This document shows positions 52,422 through 61,866 of a stretch of 64,000 nucleotides of DNA, one piece after another. A program made the position numbers and the translations under genes. The first letter of the stretch is position 1; every line of letters begins with the position of its first letter. The notes under the pieces are model-generated. The model saw nothing but the letters and a program-made list of their open reading frames with translations, was not told the DNA's origin and did not search any database. The DNA is from Thiomonas sp. X19 (lineage in GTDB: Bacteria > Pseudomonadota > Gammaproteobacteria > Burkholderiales > Burkholderiaceae_C), in contig NZ_LT605203.1 of assembly GCF_900089495.1 (NCBI RefSeq), positions 3,345,621 through 3,409,620 on the forward strand, in the 5' to 3' direction.

Positions 52422-52531
52422 TGCTCCAGCCATGGGGACGTGGCCCATGGGCAAACCGGTCCAGAGGCAATGGCTCTTGCCGTTGCACCATGCCTGTCAG
52501 CCATTTTGATGCTCCTGAATACACGACGCAA

Positions 52532-52548
52532 TATCGCAAAACGCGATA
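52532..52548. promoter_or_regulatory. Operator candidate for higBA
   Basis: TATCGC-AAAAC-GCGATA is a perfect 6-bp inverted repeat centred 19 bases before the higB start. HigA-type antitoxins bind such repeats to repress the operon. Confidence 0.55.
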
Positions 52549-52558
52549 ACATGGCGCC

Positions 52559-52861
52559 ATGCACGTCATCTCGAAGAAGGCGCTCCAGATGTTCTGGGTC
52601 AAGCATCCGCAGGCCAAGGCGCCGCTGGAGGCGTGGTACCGCGTGGTGAGTTTGACCGGATTCGAGCACTTCGCAGCCATCAAACAGACCTTCAATGCAG
52701 CTGACTATGTGCCGCCGTTCACGGTGTTCGACGTGGGCGGCAACAACTTTCGCGTGATCGCCGTCATCCACTACAACCGGCAAAAACTGTACATCCGCCA
52801 TGTCTTCACCCATGCGGACTACGACCGCTGGAGCCAGACCAACAGGAGCAAGAAACCATGA
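52559..52861 (+). CDS. higB: HigB-type mRNA interferase toxin
   Basis: The 100-residue protein matches HigB (PF09907 type). MHVISKKALQMFWVKHPQAKAPLEAWYRVV opens it, TVFDVGGNNFRVIAVIHYNRQKLYIRHVFTHADYDRW follows, and it ends RSKKP. It cleaves ribosome-bound mRNA. It precedes its antitoxin and overlaps it by four bases, the usual HigBA order. Confidence 0.92.
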   Translation: MHVISKKALQMFWVKHPQAKAPLEAWYRVVSLTGFEHFAAIKQTFNAADYVPPFTVFDVGGNNFRVIAVIHYNRQKLYIRHVFTHADYDRWSQTNRSKKP

Positions 52862-53283
52862 ACGCAGTCACCCTCGATGTCGCGGCCATTGCCCCGGCCT
52901 GGCGCGCGTTTCAGGCCAGTTTGCCGGTGCACATCGGCCCCATCCGCAGCGAAGCGCAGTATGAGCAAGCCGTGGCCTTGATGAATGGTCTGCTCGATGT
53001 TGTAGGCGACCATGAAGGGCACGAACTGGCTGAGTTTCTGGACCTAGTTGGTCAGTTGGTCGAGGACTATGAAAACACCCGTCACGCCGTCCCCGATGCG
53101 CCTCCACACGAGGTGCTGCGCTTTTTCATGGAGCAACATGCGCTCAAGCAGGCTGACCTGGCCGAGGAGATCGGCGGGCAGTCGGCGGTGAGCGACATCC
53201 TGCATGGCAAGCGCGAGATCAACGCACGCCAGGCTCGCGCACTGGCAAACAGGTTTTCGGTGTCGCCCGCCGTGTTTCTTTGA
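52858..53283 (+). CDS. higA: HigA antitoxin
   Basis: The 141-residue protein has an N-terminal helical region and then an XRE helix-turn-helix (LRFFMEQHALKQADLAEEIGGQSAVSDILHGKREINARQARALANRFSV). It neutralises HigB and represses the promoter upstream of higB. The pair stabilises the mobilizable module. Confidence 0.92.
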   Translation: MNAVTLDVAAIAPAWRAFQASLPVHIGPIRSEAQYEQAVALMNGLLDVVGDHEGHELAEFLDLVGQLVEDYENTRHAVPDAPPHEVLRFFMEQHALKQADLAEEIGGQSAVSDILHGKREINARQARALANRFSVSPAVFL

Positions 53284-53299
53284 CGTTCTCGAAACTCAA

Positions 53300-53314
53300 C
53301 TGGCGTTACGCCAG
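53300..53314. terminator. Hairpin after higA
   Basis: CTGGCG-TTA-CGCCAG is a perfect 6-bp hairpin 17 bases past the higA stop, without a T-run. It may end the toxin-antitoxin transcript. Confidence 0.35.
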
Positions 53315-53450
53315 GTGGTGACCATCAATCGAGCAACGCTATCGAGAACGCTAACCCGTTGAATCCAGGGCGGGTGCGTACTCGATCCAATCGTTCACGA
53401 AAACAGTGGATTGGGGTGTCGTCGTACAGGATCGGCGACGAAGGCCGCTA

Positions 53451-53601
53451 CGGTTCATCCCCGCCAGCGCGGGGAACACGGCGTATGCTCGCCCTTGAGT
53501 CGTCACGCCTATGGTTCATCCCCGCCAGCGCGGGGAACACGTCGGGACTGTAACCTAAACATCGATTGAACTCGGTTCATCCCCGCCAGCGCGGGGAACA
53601 C
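53451..53601 (-). CRISPR. Type I-E mini-CRISPR array, 3 repeats
   Basis: Three 29-base repeats lie at 53451-53479, 53512-53540 and 53573-53601. They read CGGTTCATCCCCGCC on the plus strand with AGCGCGGGGAACAC following, and they enclose two 32-base spacers. The second repeat has T instead of C at its first base. The reverse complement begins GTGTTCCCCGCGCTGG, the canonical I-E orientation, so the array reads on the minus strand with its leader to the right. No cas gene is in the window. Confidence 0.95.
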
Positions 53602-53700
53602 ACTTATCACAACTTGTTGTTTCCTTTTTGTCGACTTATTTATCGACTGCTGAGTAAATCAATCACTTACATGGCATGGATGCGTTCCGTCGCGGAATTT
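53602..53700 (-). promoter_or_regulatory. Probable CRISPR leader
   Basis: The 99 bases right of the last repeat are markedly AT-rich (for example TTTGTCGACTTATTTATCG) compared with the surroundings. This is the expected leader position for an array read on the minus strand. Confidence 0.45.
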
Positions 53701-53808
53701 CTCGGCTATCGCTTGGGAGCTTTCAGACGCTGGCTTGAGGCTGCTGGATTGCCCACCGCCGCGAGCCTTGCAATGCACAGGAAAATGACGGTCGTGGGAA
53801 CTGGCCTG

Positions 53809-53832
53809 CCAAAGCGATGAAATTCGCTTTGG
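53809..53832 (-). terminator. Terminator-like hairpin after aioR
   Basis: CCAAAGCG and CGCTTTGG form a perfect 8-bp stem with an 8-base loop directly past the aioR stop at 53835. There is no T-run. It would end the aioX-aioS-aioR transcript. Confidence 0.5.
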
Positions 53833-53834
53833 AT

Positions 53835-55217
53835 TCAAGATACGTTGCTTGTGTTCTGCCCCTCCATCTTGTAGCGCTTGAGTTTTTCCCACAACGTTTT
53901 GCGACTGATGCCCAGGCTGTTGGCAGTCTTCATCATCTGGCCGTGATTCTGAGACACACAATGTTGCAGGTAGTCGCGTTCAATGCGCGCCAGATAGTGG
54001 TCCAGGGGCTCGGGATTGGGCAGCGCTTGCGGGTCTTGCCCCAAAGCACGGTTCGAACAGGGAAGACCGGCTCGTTCCCACCGTACCCAGCAATCGGCTG
54101 AAAAGTGATAAGCACGCTCCAGGGTGGCGAAGAGTTCCCGTATATTGCCCTCCCAAGTCTGCAGCTTGGCCCAGGTGACGAATTGCGGATCGAGTCGCTT
54201 GGTTTGGTTCAGGCGTGCATTGAGGACATCCACATGGCGGTGAGCCAGCCATCCGATGTCTTCGACGCGTTCGCGCAAGGGGGGCAAATGAATCGGTATG
54301 CCGCTGAGCCGGAAATAGAGATCCTGCCTGAATGCCCCGGTATCGACGAGCTTGTCGAGAGGCTTGTGAGTCGCGCAGATCACGCGCACCTTGACCTGAA
54401 TCGCCCGCTCGCTGCCAACACGCCGGATCTGCCCATCCTGCAGGACACGCAGCAGCTTGACCTGGACGTTGGGTGGCATGTCGCCGACCTCGTCGAGAAA
54501 GAGCGCGCCACCATCGGCCTGCTCGAACACACCGCTATGGCGCTTGCCGGCCCCCGTGAATGCACCGGCCTCGTGGCCGAACAGTTCGGATTCGAGCAGG
54601 TTTTCGCTGATCGCGGCGCAATTGATGGCGACGAAAGGAATCGTCTTGCCTTGCTGCTCCAGCATCAGGGTGTGGATGCGTTGCGCGACCACTTCCTTGC
54701 CCGTGCCAGTTTCTCCTTGGAGCAGCACCGGAAGGTCCATCGTGGCGATGCGTGCAATGAGGCTCTCGAGCGCTTGTGAGACTGGGGAGGCGCCGAACCA
54801 CGCATCGGGAGAAGCGCAGGGGGTCGGCAGCCAGTCGTGCAGGCGCCGCATCAGGGCGTCGACGTCGAATGGCTTTTGGATGTAATCCCAGGCTCCTTGG
54901 CGAACCAGATGCACGGCCTGGTCGACCGAACCGAACCCGGTCATGAAAATCGCGGGCGGGCAGCAGCCACCATAGCGCCGGACCATGGTGGCAAGCAGGC
55001 TTTCTCCGTCACCGTCGGGGAGGCGTATGTCACTTAGCACCAGCGGGTACAGCCTTTCCTGCAGGGCTTCGCGCGCCTCGGCCAGGTTGTGCGCCCATTC
55101 GACCTGGTAGTGCTCGAGTTGCAGGCGCTGGAGCAGAGATTCGCCCATGATCGGGTCGTCTTCCACCAACAAAACGGTGTGATCTTGCACGGCGTGTCTC
55201 CTCGGGGTTTTGGTCAT
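53835..55217 (-). CDS. aioR: Arsenite response regulator AioR (sigma-54 activator)
   Basis: The 460-residue NtrC-family regulator has a receiver domain (VLLVEDDPIMG, phospho-Asp in LSDIRLPDGDGE) and an AAA+ domain with GETGTGKE, GAFTGAGKRHSGVFEQ and GALFLDEV. A C-terminal Fis-type helix-turn-helix (MMKTANSLGISRKTLWEKLKRY) binds DNA. GAFTGA contacts sigma-54. In arsenite oxidisers it activates aioBA with AioS and AioX. The start at MTKTPRR is 38 bases after aioS. Confidence 0.92.
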   Translation of the reverse strand: MTKTPRRHAVQDHTVLLVEDDPIMGESLLQRLQLEHYQVEWAHNLAEAREALQERLYPLVLSDIRLPDGDGESLLATMVRRYGGCCPPAIFMTGFGSVDQAVHLVRQGAWDYIQKPFDVDALMRRLHDWLPTPCASPDAWFGASPVSQALESLIARIATMDLPVLLQGETGTGKEVVAQRIHTLMLEQQGKTIPFVAINCAAISENLLESELFGHEAGAFTGAGKRHSGVFEQADGGALFLDEVGDMPPNVQVKLLRVLQDGQIRRVGSERAIQVKVRVICATHKPLDKLVDTGAFRQDLYFRLSGIPIHLPPLRERVEDIGWLAHRHVDVLNARLNQTKRLDPQFVTWAKLQTWEGNIRELFATLERAYHFSADCWVRWERAGLPCSNRALGQDPQALPNPEPLDHYLARIERDYLQHCVSQNHGQMMKTANSLGISRKTLWEKLKRYKMEGQNTSNVS

Positions 55218-55255
55218 GCGGCTCTTGCGGTCGCATTCATCAAATGTAATGTGAA

Positions 55256-56701
55256 TCAGCCCGAGTGGCGTAGCGGGATTTCGATCATGGCTGTCGTCGT
55301 GCCCGCTGCGTGCGACAGGGTCAGACTGCCACCGATGTCCGACAGCAACCTGCGACTTTCCCACAGTCCGAAGCCGGACGTGGAGGGAAGCCCGGATGGG
55401 TTATCGCCGCCCATGGCCGTCATAGGCGGTGCGGCCCCTTGATTGCGCACCGTGATCCGCAAAGTCCCAGCAGCGGCTGAAAGCTCAGCCGCGAAAACCA
55501 GCGTGGAGCCCACCAGCGCGGCGTGACAGGCATTGAGCAGAATATTGAGCGTGGCCTGCCGCACGGGGCCGGCGGCCAGAGGGATGCTCTCGGGCACGTC
55601 GAACCCGGTTTGCAAGGCAATCTGGCGCTCGTGGCGGCAGGGTCCGACAAGTTCCGCCAGATCGCATAGATCCTGCTGCAGGAGATCACGCTCGGCGGGG
55701 CGTGTCTGAGCCAGCAACGCTTGAGCAATGGTGCGCAATTGTTCGAGGCCGCGGTCGAGTAGATTCAGGGTTTGCTGTGTGGTGTCGTCGAAGCTTCCGA
55801 AGCGCTTCGCGGTACGCACGGCATTGATCATGCCTCCCAGTGGGTTGTTGATTTCATGAGCCGTGGCCGCAGCCAGGGCTCCGACTGCGGCGAGTTTGTC
55901 GGCACGCCGGGATTGCTCGACCTGTTCCAGCAATTGAGTAAAGGCACGCGCCAATGCACCGACCTCGTCCGCGCGGCCCGCAAGCGCCGAACCCACCTGC
56001 TGCGCCTGGCCGTTGTCCAGTGCCATCGACTGCCGCAACCTCGCCAGAGGGCTGAGCATGCGCCGATTGAGCATCCAGATAATGGGCACGAAGAGCGCAA
56101 CGGCAAACGCCGTGATGCTTCCGATCCACCACAGCATGGATAGCAGCCGGGAGCGGTACAGCGCATCGCTCACCGCATAGACCAAGGTGCCTGCGCTTGG
56201 GCCTGAACCACCGCGCAATGCGCTGACGTAAATGCGCCAGTGGCCGCTCTGAATGGGAGGTGAAAGCCCAGGTCGGTGACGCCCCTCCAGATTGTCCAGC
56301 GATGAGAGTTTCAACGTGCCCGGTGCCCAGAGCGGAGCCCAGTCGGGTGGCCTGGCAGTCGGGAACAAGTGAGGATTCGAACTGGCGAACACGCTTCCGC
56401 CCGGGGTTAGCACGACAGCCAGGCTTTGCACACTGCCTCGACCGGTTTCAGCCGAGGTGACCGAGGTCAGCGCCTCGTACATGCCCCAGACGTTGTCTTG
56501 TTGAATCAAAGAAGGCAGGCTCTTGTTCCAGGCAGCCATGGCTTGAAAAGCGCCCGCATCCACATCCTCGATCAAGTAGCGCTGGGTTAGCCATCCGAGG
56601 CCGGAGGCCACCAACAAAGCGGTCAACACGACCAACGTTGCAGCGACCAGCGGCAGGCGAAATAACAGGGATTGTGGTAATGCCAAGCGCACAAGATTCA
56701 T
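55256..56701 (-). CDS. aioS: Arsenite sensor kinase AioS
   Basis: The 481-residue histidine kinase has two transmembrane helices framing a periplasmic sensor domain (about residues 35-180). A HAMP-like linker precedes a phospho-His in AATAHEINNPLGG, and N/G-box ATPase elements (NILLNACHAAL, GFGLWESRRLL) close the C-terminus. It partners with AioX in the periplasm and AioR in the cytoplasm. The ATG overlaps the aioX stop by four bases. Confidence 0.9.
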   Translation of the reverse strand: MNLVRLALPQSLLFRLPLVAATLVVLTALLVASGLGWLTQRYLIEDVDAGAFQAMAAWNKSLPSLIQQDNVWGMYEALTSVTSAETGRGSVQSLAVVLTPGGSVFASSNPHLFPTARPPDWAPLWAPGTLKLSSLDNLEGRHRPGLSPPIQSGHWRIYVSALRGGSGPSAGTLVYAVSDALYRSRLLSMLWWIGSITAFAVALFVPIIWMLNRRMLSPLARLRQSMALDNGQAQQVGSALAGRADEVGALARAFTQLLEQVEQSRRADKLAAVGALAAATAHEINNPLGGMINAVRTAKRFGSFDDTTQQTLNLLDRGLEQLRTIAQALLAQTRPAERDLLQQDLCDLAELVGPCRHERQIALQTGFDVPESIPLAAGPVRQATLNILLNACHAALVGSTLVFAAELSAAAGTLRITVRNQGAAPPMTAMGGDNPSGLPSTSGFGLWESRRLLSDIGGSLTLSHAAGTTTAMIEIPLRHSG

Positions 56702-57588
56702 GCCGATTCGTAAATCTCACTCAGCGGAATGGGGGGATGGGTGCCATTCAAAATTTCCGTGAGTTCCTGAATACCCAAGAACCACGCCTCCTGAGGCAAA
56801 AGAAAACTCTCCAAATCGAGACTTTGCAGAAGTGCCCGGCCTTGTTGGGTGGTTTGTGCCTTCAATAATGCATTTTGTAGGCGCAGATGTAAGCCCATAT
56901 CCAGGTTTTTACGCGTCACGATGGGAGGGAATCCGTAGTGCCTGGACTTGGCGACGATGCGAGTTTTCAAGGCTGAAGACGAGCCATTTTTCAGGAGGAC
57001 TTCCCAAATATATCCATCGACGGTACCAGAGTCTGCCAAACCGCTGGCGACCGCCTCGACAACTTTATGGAGTGAATAGGTAAAAAACGTCGCTCTGAAA
57101 AAATTCTGTGGCGTTTGGTTCAGGGAACGTAAAGCGACAACTGGTACTAGGTATCCTGAATTCGATAAAGGATCGTCGAATGCGAAAACATCGCCTTTCA
57201 AACCGGGAAGGCTATGCGGTGCCGTGCGTTTGGCCGACGTGATGAGATAACTCTGATACCAGGGTTGACCATGCCAGCCAGGCTGCGCGCACAGGCGGAC
57301 GAATCCCCGCGCCACGACATAGGGAAAGCCACAAATCCAAGCGGCCTCCATCTCATCGGAACGCAACGCTTCGAGCGCTTCCTGATAGGTAGCTTTTTGG
57401 ATCATCTGAACAGGCATGCGAAGTTCAGTTTGCAGGAAATCTTGCCATTTTGGAATGGCGACATCGTGCAAAAAAACGTCGGTGACGCCGAACCGGAATG
57501 GTTTTGATCTTGGAATTTGGCTGTGTTGAGCTAGCGCAGGATTTGCCCATGTTGCGCCAAGTATTTTGAGGGTAGCCCTGCGATCCAT
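56698..57588 (-). CDS. aioX: Periplasmic arsenite-binding protein AioX
   Basis: The 296-residue phosphonate-binding-type protein has a short N-terminal export segment and periplasmic-binding-protein folds, with DDPLSNSGYLVPV and TVDGYIWEVL as family marks. The single Cys in EAAWICGFPYVV (residue 86) corresponds to the Cys needed for arsenite binding in Agrobacterium AioX. It signals arsenite to AioS. It is first in the leftward sensory operon. Confidence 0.88.
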   Translation of the reverse strand: MDRRATLKILGATWANPALAQHSQIPRSKPFRFGVTDVFLHDVAIPKWQDFLQTELRMPVQMIQKATYQEALEALRSDEMEAAWICGFPYVVARGFVRLCAQPGWHGQPWYQSYLITSAKRTAPHSLPGLKGDVFAFDDPLSNSGYLVPVVALRSLNQTPQNFFRATFFTYSLHKVVEAVASGLADSGTVDGYIWEVLLKNGSSSALKTRIVAKSRHYGFPPIVTRKNLDMGLHLRLQNALLKAQTTQQGRALLQSLDLESFLLPQEAWFLGIQELTEILNGTHPPIPLSEIYESA

Positions 57589-57602
57589 GATTGACGTCCA
57601 AT

Positions 57603-57650
57603 GTTACGGAAACGAAACGATACTTCAAATCAGGGTTTCAATACAGTAAC
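57603..57650 (+). promoter_or_regulatory. Candidate AioR upstream activating site
   Basis: GTTAC (57603) and GTAAC (57646) are inverted outer arms. GAAAC (57609 and 57614) and GTTTC (57635) are inverted inner arms. The structure lies about 100 bases before the sigma-54 promoter, the right distance for an NtrC-type activator. Assignment is inference. Confidence 0.4.
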
Positions 57651-57736
57651 GCTCGGTCGGCAACATTCCCATCTTCCAGCCAACAGAAAATCCGCAAGTT
57701 GTTGATTTTTATGCTCGGCCATGATTGAGGCAGGGC

Positions 57737-57752
57737 AGGCATGTGTCTTGCA
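57737..57752 (+). promoter_or_regulatory. Sigma-54 promoter of aioBA
   Basis: AGGCATGTGTCTTGCA keeps the -24 GG and -12 GC with exactly 10 bases between, as in TGGCAC-N5-TTGCW. Transcription would start near 57763, 35 bases before the aioB ATG. This fits control by the NtrC-type AioR next door. Confidence 0.75.
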
Positions 57753-57797
57753 ATGGTAAATCGGCTGTTCTGTGATTTACCACTTCGAGGAGGCATC

Positions 57798-58337
57798 ATG
57801 ACTGAAAAAGTATCACGCCGGATTTTCCTGAAAGTTGCCGGCACGAGCGTAGCAGGGGTCGGAGCGGCCGTCAGCCCGGTCGGCTCCGCCGTGGCGGCGG
57901 GGAATAACCAAGCCGCTATCCAGGCCGCCGCCGGCGCCGCAGTACTGCCGTATCCCAAGATCTCCGTCGGCAAGGCCCAAAGCATGCAGGCCAACACACC
58001 CGTGTCGTTCAGCTATCCGGATGGCGACTCGCCTTGCGTGGCCATCAAGATGGGGCAGCGTGTCGCAGGCGGCGTTGGCCCCGACGGTGACATCGTGGCG
58101 TACAGCAACCTTTGCACCCACATGGGCTGCCCCTTGATGTACGACCCGGCCACGCAGCGTTTCAAGTGCCCCTGTCACTACAGCATGTTCGATCCCGAGA
58201 AGTCGGGTCAGATGATCTGCGGCCAGGCGACCGAAGATCTGCCGCAAATCCAACTCGAGTACGACCCGGCCTCCGACAGTGTTCGCGCCGTGGCCGTCAC
58301 CGGCCTGATCTACGGCCGCCAGGCCAACGTGCTGTAA
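57798..58337 (+). CDS. aioB: Arsenite oxidase small (Rieske) subunit
   Basis: The 179-residue protein starts with a Tat signal ([18 protein letters not shown]) and has both Rieske boxes, CTHMGCPL and [10 protein letters not shown], which ligate the [2Fe-2S] cluster. It passes electrons from AioA and brings the complex to the periplasm by Tat export. ATG 57798 follows GAGGAGG. It precedes aioA by 27 bases. Confidence 0.96.
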   Translation: MTEKVSRRIFLKVAGTSVAGVGAAVSPVGSAVAAGNNQAAIQAAAGAAVLPYPKISVGKAQSMQANTPVSFSYPDGDSPCVAIKMGQRVAGGVGPDGDIVAYSNLCTHMGCPLMYDPATQRFKCPCHYSMFDPEKSGQMICGQATEDLPQIQLEYDPASDSVRAVAVTGLIYGRQANVL

Positions 58338-58364
58338 GCCCATCACCGTCAGGAGACGAACACC

Positions 58365-60890
58365 ATGTCGCAATTCAAGGATCGTGTCGCGCTGCCGCCG
58401 GCAGATGCGCAAAAAACCAATTTGACCTGCCATTTCTGCATCGTGGGCTGTGGCTACCACGCCTACACCTGGGATGCTGACCGCGAGGGCGGACGTGCGC
58501 CCAACCAGAACGCGCTGGGGCTCGATTTTCGCAAGCAACTTCCACCCTTCGCCACCATCATGACCCCGGCGATGACCAATGTGCTGACCGACAAGAATGG
58601 CAAGCGTAAAGCCGTCATGATCGTGCCGGACAAGGCCTGCGTCGTCAACCAGGGGCTGAGCTCAACCCGGGGGGGCAAAATGGCTTCCTACTTCTACAAC
58701 GCCGATGGCCTCACCAAAGAGCGTCTGCTTCATCCCCGTGTCTACTATGGTGACCAGTGGATGGACACTTCCTGGGACTACGCCTCCCAAGTTTATGGTG
58801 GCATGGTCAAAAAAATTCTGGACGAAGATGGTCCGGATGAGATCGCTGTGGCCATGTTTGACCATGGGGGCGCCGGCGGAGGTTTCGAGAACACGTGGGG
58901 CACCGGCAAGCTGATCTTCACCGGTATCCAGACCCCGACGGTGCGCATCCACAACCGTCCGGCGTACAACTCCGAATGCTTCGGCAACCGTGACATGGGC
59001 ATTTTCGAGTTGAATAACAGCTACGAGGATGCCGAATTGGCTGACGTCATCTGGTCCATCGGCAACAATCCTTATGAAAACCAGACGAATTACTTCCTCG
59101 TGCACTGGCTGCCCAATCTGCAGGGCGGCACCGTGGACAAGAAGAAGAAAATGTTCCCCGGCGAACCGGTCGGTCCTGGCAAATTCATCTTCGTCGATCC
59201 GCGCCGCAATCCGTCGATTTCGATTTGTGAGGATCTGGCCAAGGATCAGGTTCTGCACTTGGCGATCAATCCCGGGAGCGATGGCGCCCTGTTCAATGGC
59301 TTGTTGACCTACATCGTCGATCAAGGCTGGATCAACAAGGACTTCATTGCCAACCACACGGAAGGTTTCGAGGCGGCTGTCAAGGCCAACGCCATGTCGT
59401 TGGACGAGTGCAGTCGCATCACCGGCGTTTCGGTGGCGCAGATCAAGCAGGCTGCGGAGTGGAGCTACAAACCCAAGGCTCCGGGTAAGCAGCCACGCAC
59501 CATGCATGCCTTCGAGAAAGGCATCATCTGGGGCAACAACAACTACGTCACCGAACAAGCCATTGGTGCCGTTGTCGTGGCCACGCACAATGTGGGCAGC
59601 CGACGTGGGACAGGCTGGGTGCGCATGGGCGGTCACCAGGAAGGTTACACACGGCCCCCATATCCGGAACCCAAGTCCCGCTATCCGGCCGCCGACTTTC
59701 CCATTCCGCGCCATGACAAGTTGATCGAGGTTGATACCTACCTCATCAATGGCAAGGGCAAGATGATGACGTTCTGGGCGTGCAACACCTTCCAGACCAC
59801 CAACAATGCCCAGGCTCTGCGCGAAGCCGTCATTCGCCGCAGTCAGATCGTCAAACAGGCCATGGGCCAGGCACGTGGCGCCACGCCCAAGGAGATGGTG
59901 GACGTGATCTACAAGGCAACGCAAAAGGGCGGGTTGTTTGTTGGAATGATGGATATCTATCCCACCATGATTGCCGAGGCGGCCCATGTGATGTTTCCGG
60001 GCGCTCTGCCGGGAGAAATGAACCACACCTCGATGAACGGTGAGCGCCGCCTGCGCATGTCCGAGAAGTTCATCGATCCCCCAGGCGAAGCCTTGCCCGA
60101 CTGTCTGACCGCAGCGCGAATCGCCAACACCATTCGCGTGATGTACGAGGCCGAAGGCAATGCCAAGATGGCCAAGCGCTTCGAAGGTTTCGAGTGGACA
60201 ACCCCGGAAGATGCCTTCAACGATGGATTCCGCCAGGTCGGTCGACCGGGCGCACCCAAAATCGACAGTGAAGGTTACGCCACGGGCTACATGGCCACGT
60301 ACGCACTGCTGCGCAAAGCTGGCAACAACGGCGTGCAGATGCCGATCAAGCAGGTTGATGGAGACAAGCTGCTGGGTTCGCCGACGCTTTATCCCGACGA
60401 CAAGTTCGACACGCCCAATGGCAAGATCCAGGTCTTTCCAGCGAAGTGGGATGGTTGGCTCAAACAGGCAGCCGAGGTCAAGGCCAAGTACAAATTCTGG
60501 ATCAACAACGGCCGGTTCAACGAAGTCTGGCAGTCTTGGTACAACAACCAATACGACCCCTTCATCATGGACCGTTACCCGATGGCGGTGATCCAGATGA
60601 ATCCTGCGGATATGGCGACCCTCGGCGTCAAGCCGACCGATGTGGTTGAAATCTACAACGACTACGGCACCACGATGGCAATGGCCTACCCGGAGCCGAC
60701 CATCAAGCTCAACCAGTCCTTCGTCGTTTTCGGCGCGCCCAAAGGGGTCGTGGGTTCCGTGGTGACCACCGCAACGGATGTGCATTTCCTCGAGTACCAC
60801 AAGGGAACCTGGGCCGACATTCGTCGGGTCGGCCCGATGCCCGACTGGAAACGTACGGTCTCGACCAAGAGCCGCATGTACGGGGTTTGA
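58365..60890 (+). CDS. aioA: Arsenite oxidase large (molybdopterin) subunit
   Basis: The 841-residue molybdoenzyme has an N-terminal [15 protein letters not shown] ([3Fe-4S] site, with no fourth Cys, as in AioA). It has molybdopterin-binding features such as [34 protein letters not shown] and a C-terminal [16 protein letters not shown] region. It oxidises arsenite to arsenate in the periplasm. Length matches known AioA. It is exported with AioB. Confidence 0.97.
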   Translation: MSQFKDRVALPPADAQKTNLTCHFCIVGCGYHAYTWDADREGGRAPNQNALGLDFRKQLPPFATIMTPAMTNVLTDKNGKRKAVMIVPDKACVVNQGLSSTRGGKMASYFYNADGLTKERLLHPRVYYGDQWMDTSWDYASQVYGGMVKKILDEDGPDEIAVAMFDHGGAGGGFENTWGTGKLIFTGIQTPTVRIHNRPAYNSECFGNRDMGIFELNNSYEDAELADVIWSIGNNPYENQTNYFLVHWLPNLQGGTVDKKKKMFPGEPVGPGKFIFVDPRRNPSISICEDLAKDQVLHLAINPGSDGALFNGLLTYIVDQGWINKDFIANHTEGFEAAVKANAMSLDECSRITGVSVAQIKQAAEWSYKPKAPGKQPRTMHAFEKGIIWGNNNYVTEQAIGAVVVATHNVGSRRGTGWVRMGGHQEGYTRPPYPEPKSRYPAADFPIPRHDKLIEVDTYLINGKGKMMTFWACNTFQTTNNAQALREAVIRRSQIVKQAMGQARGATPKEMVDVIYKATQKGGLFVGMMDIYPTMIAEAAHVMFPGALPGEMNHTSMNGERRLRMSEKFIDPPGEALPDCLTAARIANTIRVMYEAEGNAKMAKRFEGFEWTTPEDAFNDGFRQVGRPGAPKIDSEGYATGYMATYALLRKAGNNGVQMPIKQVDGDKLLGSPTLYPDDKFDTPNGKIQVFPAKWDGWLKQAAEVKAKYKFWINNGRFNEVWQSWYNNQYDPFIMDRYPMAVIQMNPADMATLGVKPTDVVEIYNDYGTTMAMAYPEPTIKLNQSFVVFGAPKGVVGSVVTTATDVHFLEYHKGTWADIRRVGPMPDWKRTVSTKSRMYGV

Positions 60891-60904
60891 ATCGCCCCCA
60901 TTCT

Positions 60905-60925
60905 CCCAGGCCGAGATGGCCTGGG
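60905..60925 (+). other. Hairpin after aioA
   Basis: CCCAGGCC-GAGAT-GGCCTGGG is a perfect 8-bp stem 15 bases after the aioA stop without a T-run, probably stabilising or terminating part of the transcript. Confidence 0.45.
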
Positions 60926-60961
60926 GGAACCGCTGTCCTCCTCCTCGGGCGGCAGTTCCTT

Positions 60962-60988
60962 GGGCTCCTACCCTGGAGCCCATTTTTT
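60962..60988 (+). terminator. Rho-independent terminator between aioA and cytochrome
   Basis: GGGCTCC-TACCCT-GGAGCCC (7-bp perfect stem) is followed by ATTTTTT. It should end most aioBA transcripts or attenuate read-through into the cytochrome gene 53 bases later. Confidence 0.75.
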
Positions 60989-61040
60989 GAATGCGGGAGT
61001 CAGTGCATTCCATGTCAAGCCATCAAAACTGAGGAACACG

Positions 61041-61352
61041 ATGAACAAACTTCTTTTGTGCACATCCCTGGCCTTGTTCGCAGCCCAAGCCTGGGCCGCC
61101 CCTGACATGTTGGCTTTGGCCAAGCAGAAGAACTGCCTGGGCTGCCATGCGCTGGACGCCAAGATCGTTGGCCCCGCCTACAAGGCCGTGGCCGAGAAAT
61201 ACGCTGGCAAGCCCGGTGCCGAGCAAATGCTGGTCAATGCCGTGTTGCATGGCCATGTCGGCACCTGGGGTCAGGTGCCGATGCCGGCCAACACCGATGT
61301 CACCCCGGCGCAGGCCAAGCAGTTGGTCGAGTGGATTTTGAGTCTGAAGTAA
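61041..61352 (+). CDS. Periplasmic cytochrome c, AioA-associated
   Basis: The 103-residue precursor has a signal peptide (LLLCTSLALFAAQAWA) and one class I heme site (NCLGCHAL), with the distal Met in QVPMPAN. It is the small c-type cytochrome that commonly follows aioA and accepts arsenite electrons. It shares a nearly identical heme domain with the gene at 61867. Confidence 0.92.
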   Translation: MNKLLLCTSLALFAAQAWAAPDMLALAKQKNCLGCHALDAKIVGPAYKAVAEKYAGKPGAEQMLVNAVLHGHVGTWGQVPMPANTDVTPAQAKQLVEWILSLK

Positions 61353-61376
61353 GCCCGTAGGCCAGAAGGCGGAGCA

Positions 61377-61407
61377 GCCGAGGCCTCATTGAAAGAGGCA
61401 TCGGCTG
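61377..61407. other. Hairpin between cytochrome and arsR-type gene
   Basis: An 11-12-bp stem with one mismatch (AGCCGAGGCCTC and GAGGCATCGGCT) has a 7-base loop and no T-run. It may end or process the cytochrome mRNA. Confidence 0.4.
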
Positions 61408-61460
61408 GCGTAACCGCCCACAATCTCTCAGGGAGTTCCCGTCTTTCCACACCGCCAAGC

Positions 61461-61829
61461 ATGCGCTACCAACTTCCTTTTGCCCGCGACATGGGCAGCA
61501 ACACGGGTTTGCGCGGACAAATCTTGCGCAGGCCTCTCGGCACGCGGGAGGATGACGTCACTGCGGTCTTCGAGGCCGCTGCCGAATTGTTCGCCGCCCT
61601 GTCATCCCCGATGCGATTGAGCATCGTTTGCCACCTGCGCGAGCAGGACATGAACGTGCAGCAGATTGCCAACCGGATCGGCAGCAGCCAGCCCAACACG
61701 TCCCTGCATTTGCGCCAACTGCACCAGATCGGCATTGTGGATCGGTCGAGGAGCGGTCAGTCGGTGACGTACCGCATCCGCAACACCTTCGTGGCCGATC
61801 TGTGCAAGATCGTTTGCCCAGGCCATTGA
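61461..61829 (+). CDS. ArsR/SmtB-family regulator in aio locus
   Basis: The 122-residue protein has the winged helix FAALSSPMRLSIVCHLREQDMNVQQIANRIGSSQPNTSLHLRQLHQIGIV and a C-terminal LCKIVC (C-x3-C) pair just before the end. The same arrangement occurs in the ArsR gene at 36664. It lies between two cytochrome genes. Arsenite or redox sensing is possible; the classical ELCVCDL site is absent. Confidence 0.82.
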   Translation: MRYQLPFARDMGSNTGLRGQILRRPLGTREDDVTAVFEAAAELFAALSSPMRLSIVCHLREQDMNVQQIANRIGSSQPNTSLHLRQLHQIGIVDRSRSGQSVTYRIRNTFVADLCKIVCPGH

Positions 61830-61866
61830 GGGCGCGTGCAACAGCACTTGATCAGACCTCACCGCC

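Noticed and set aside
53359..53820. Plus-strand ORFs across the CRISPR repeats (64 and 84 aa)
   Set aside because: They are read through CRISPR repeats and leader and therefore cannot be trusted as genes.
58662..61013. 783-aa minus-strand ORF opposite aioA
   Set aside because: It is a mirror frame of the arsenite oxidase large subunit with no homology of its own.
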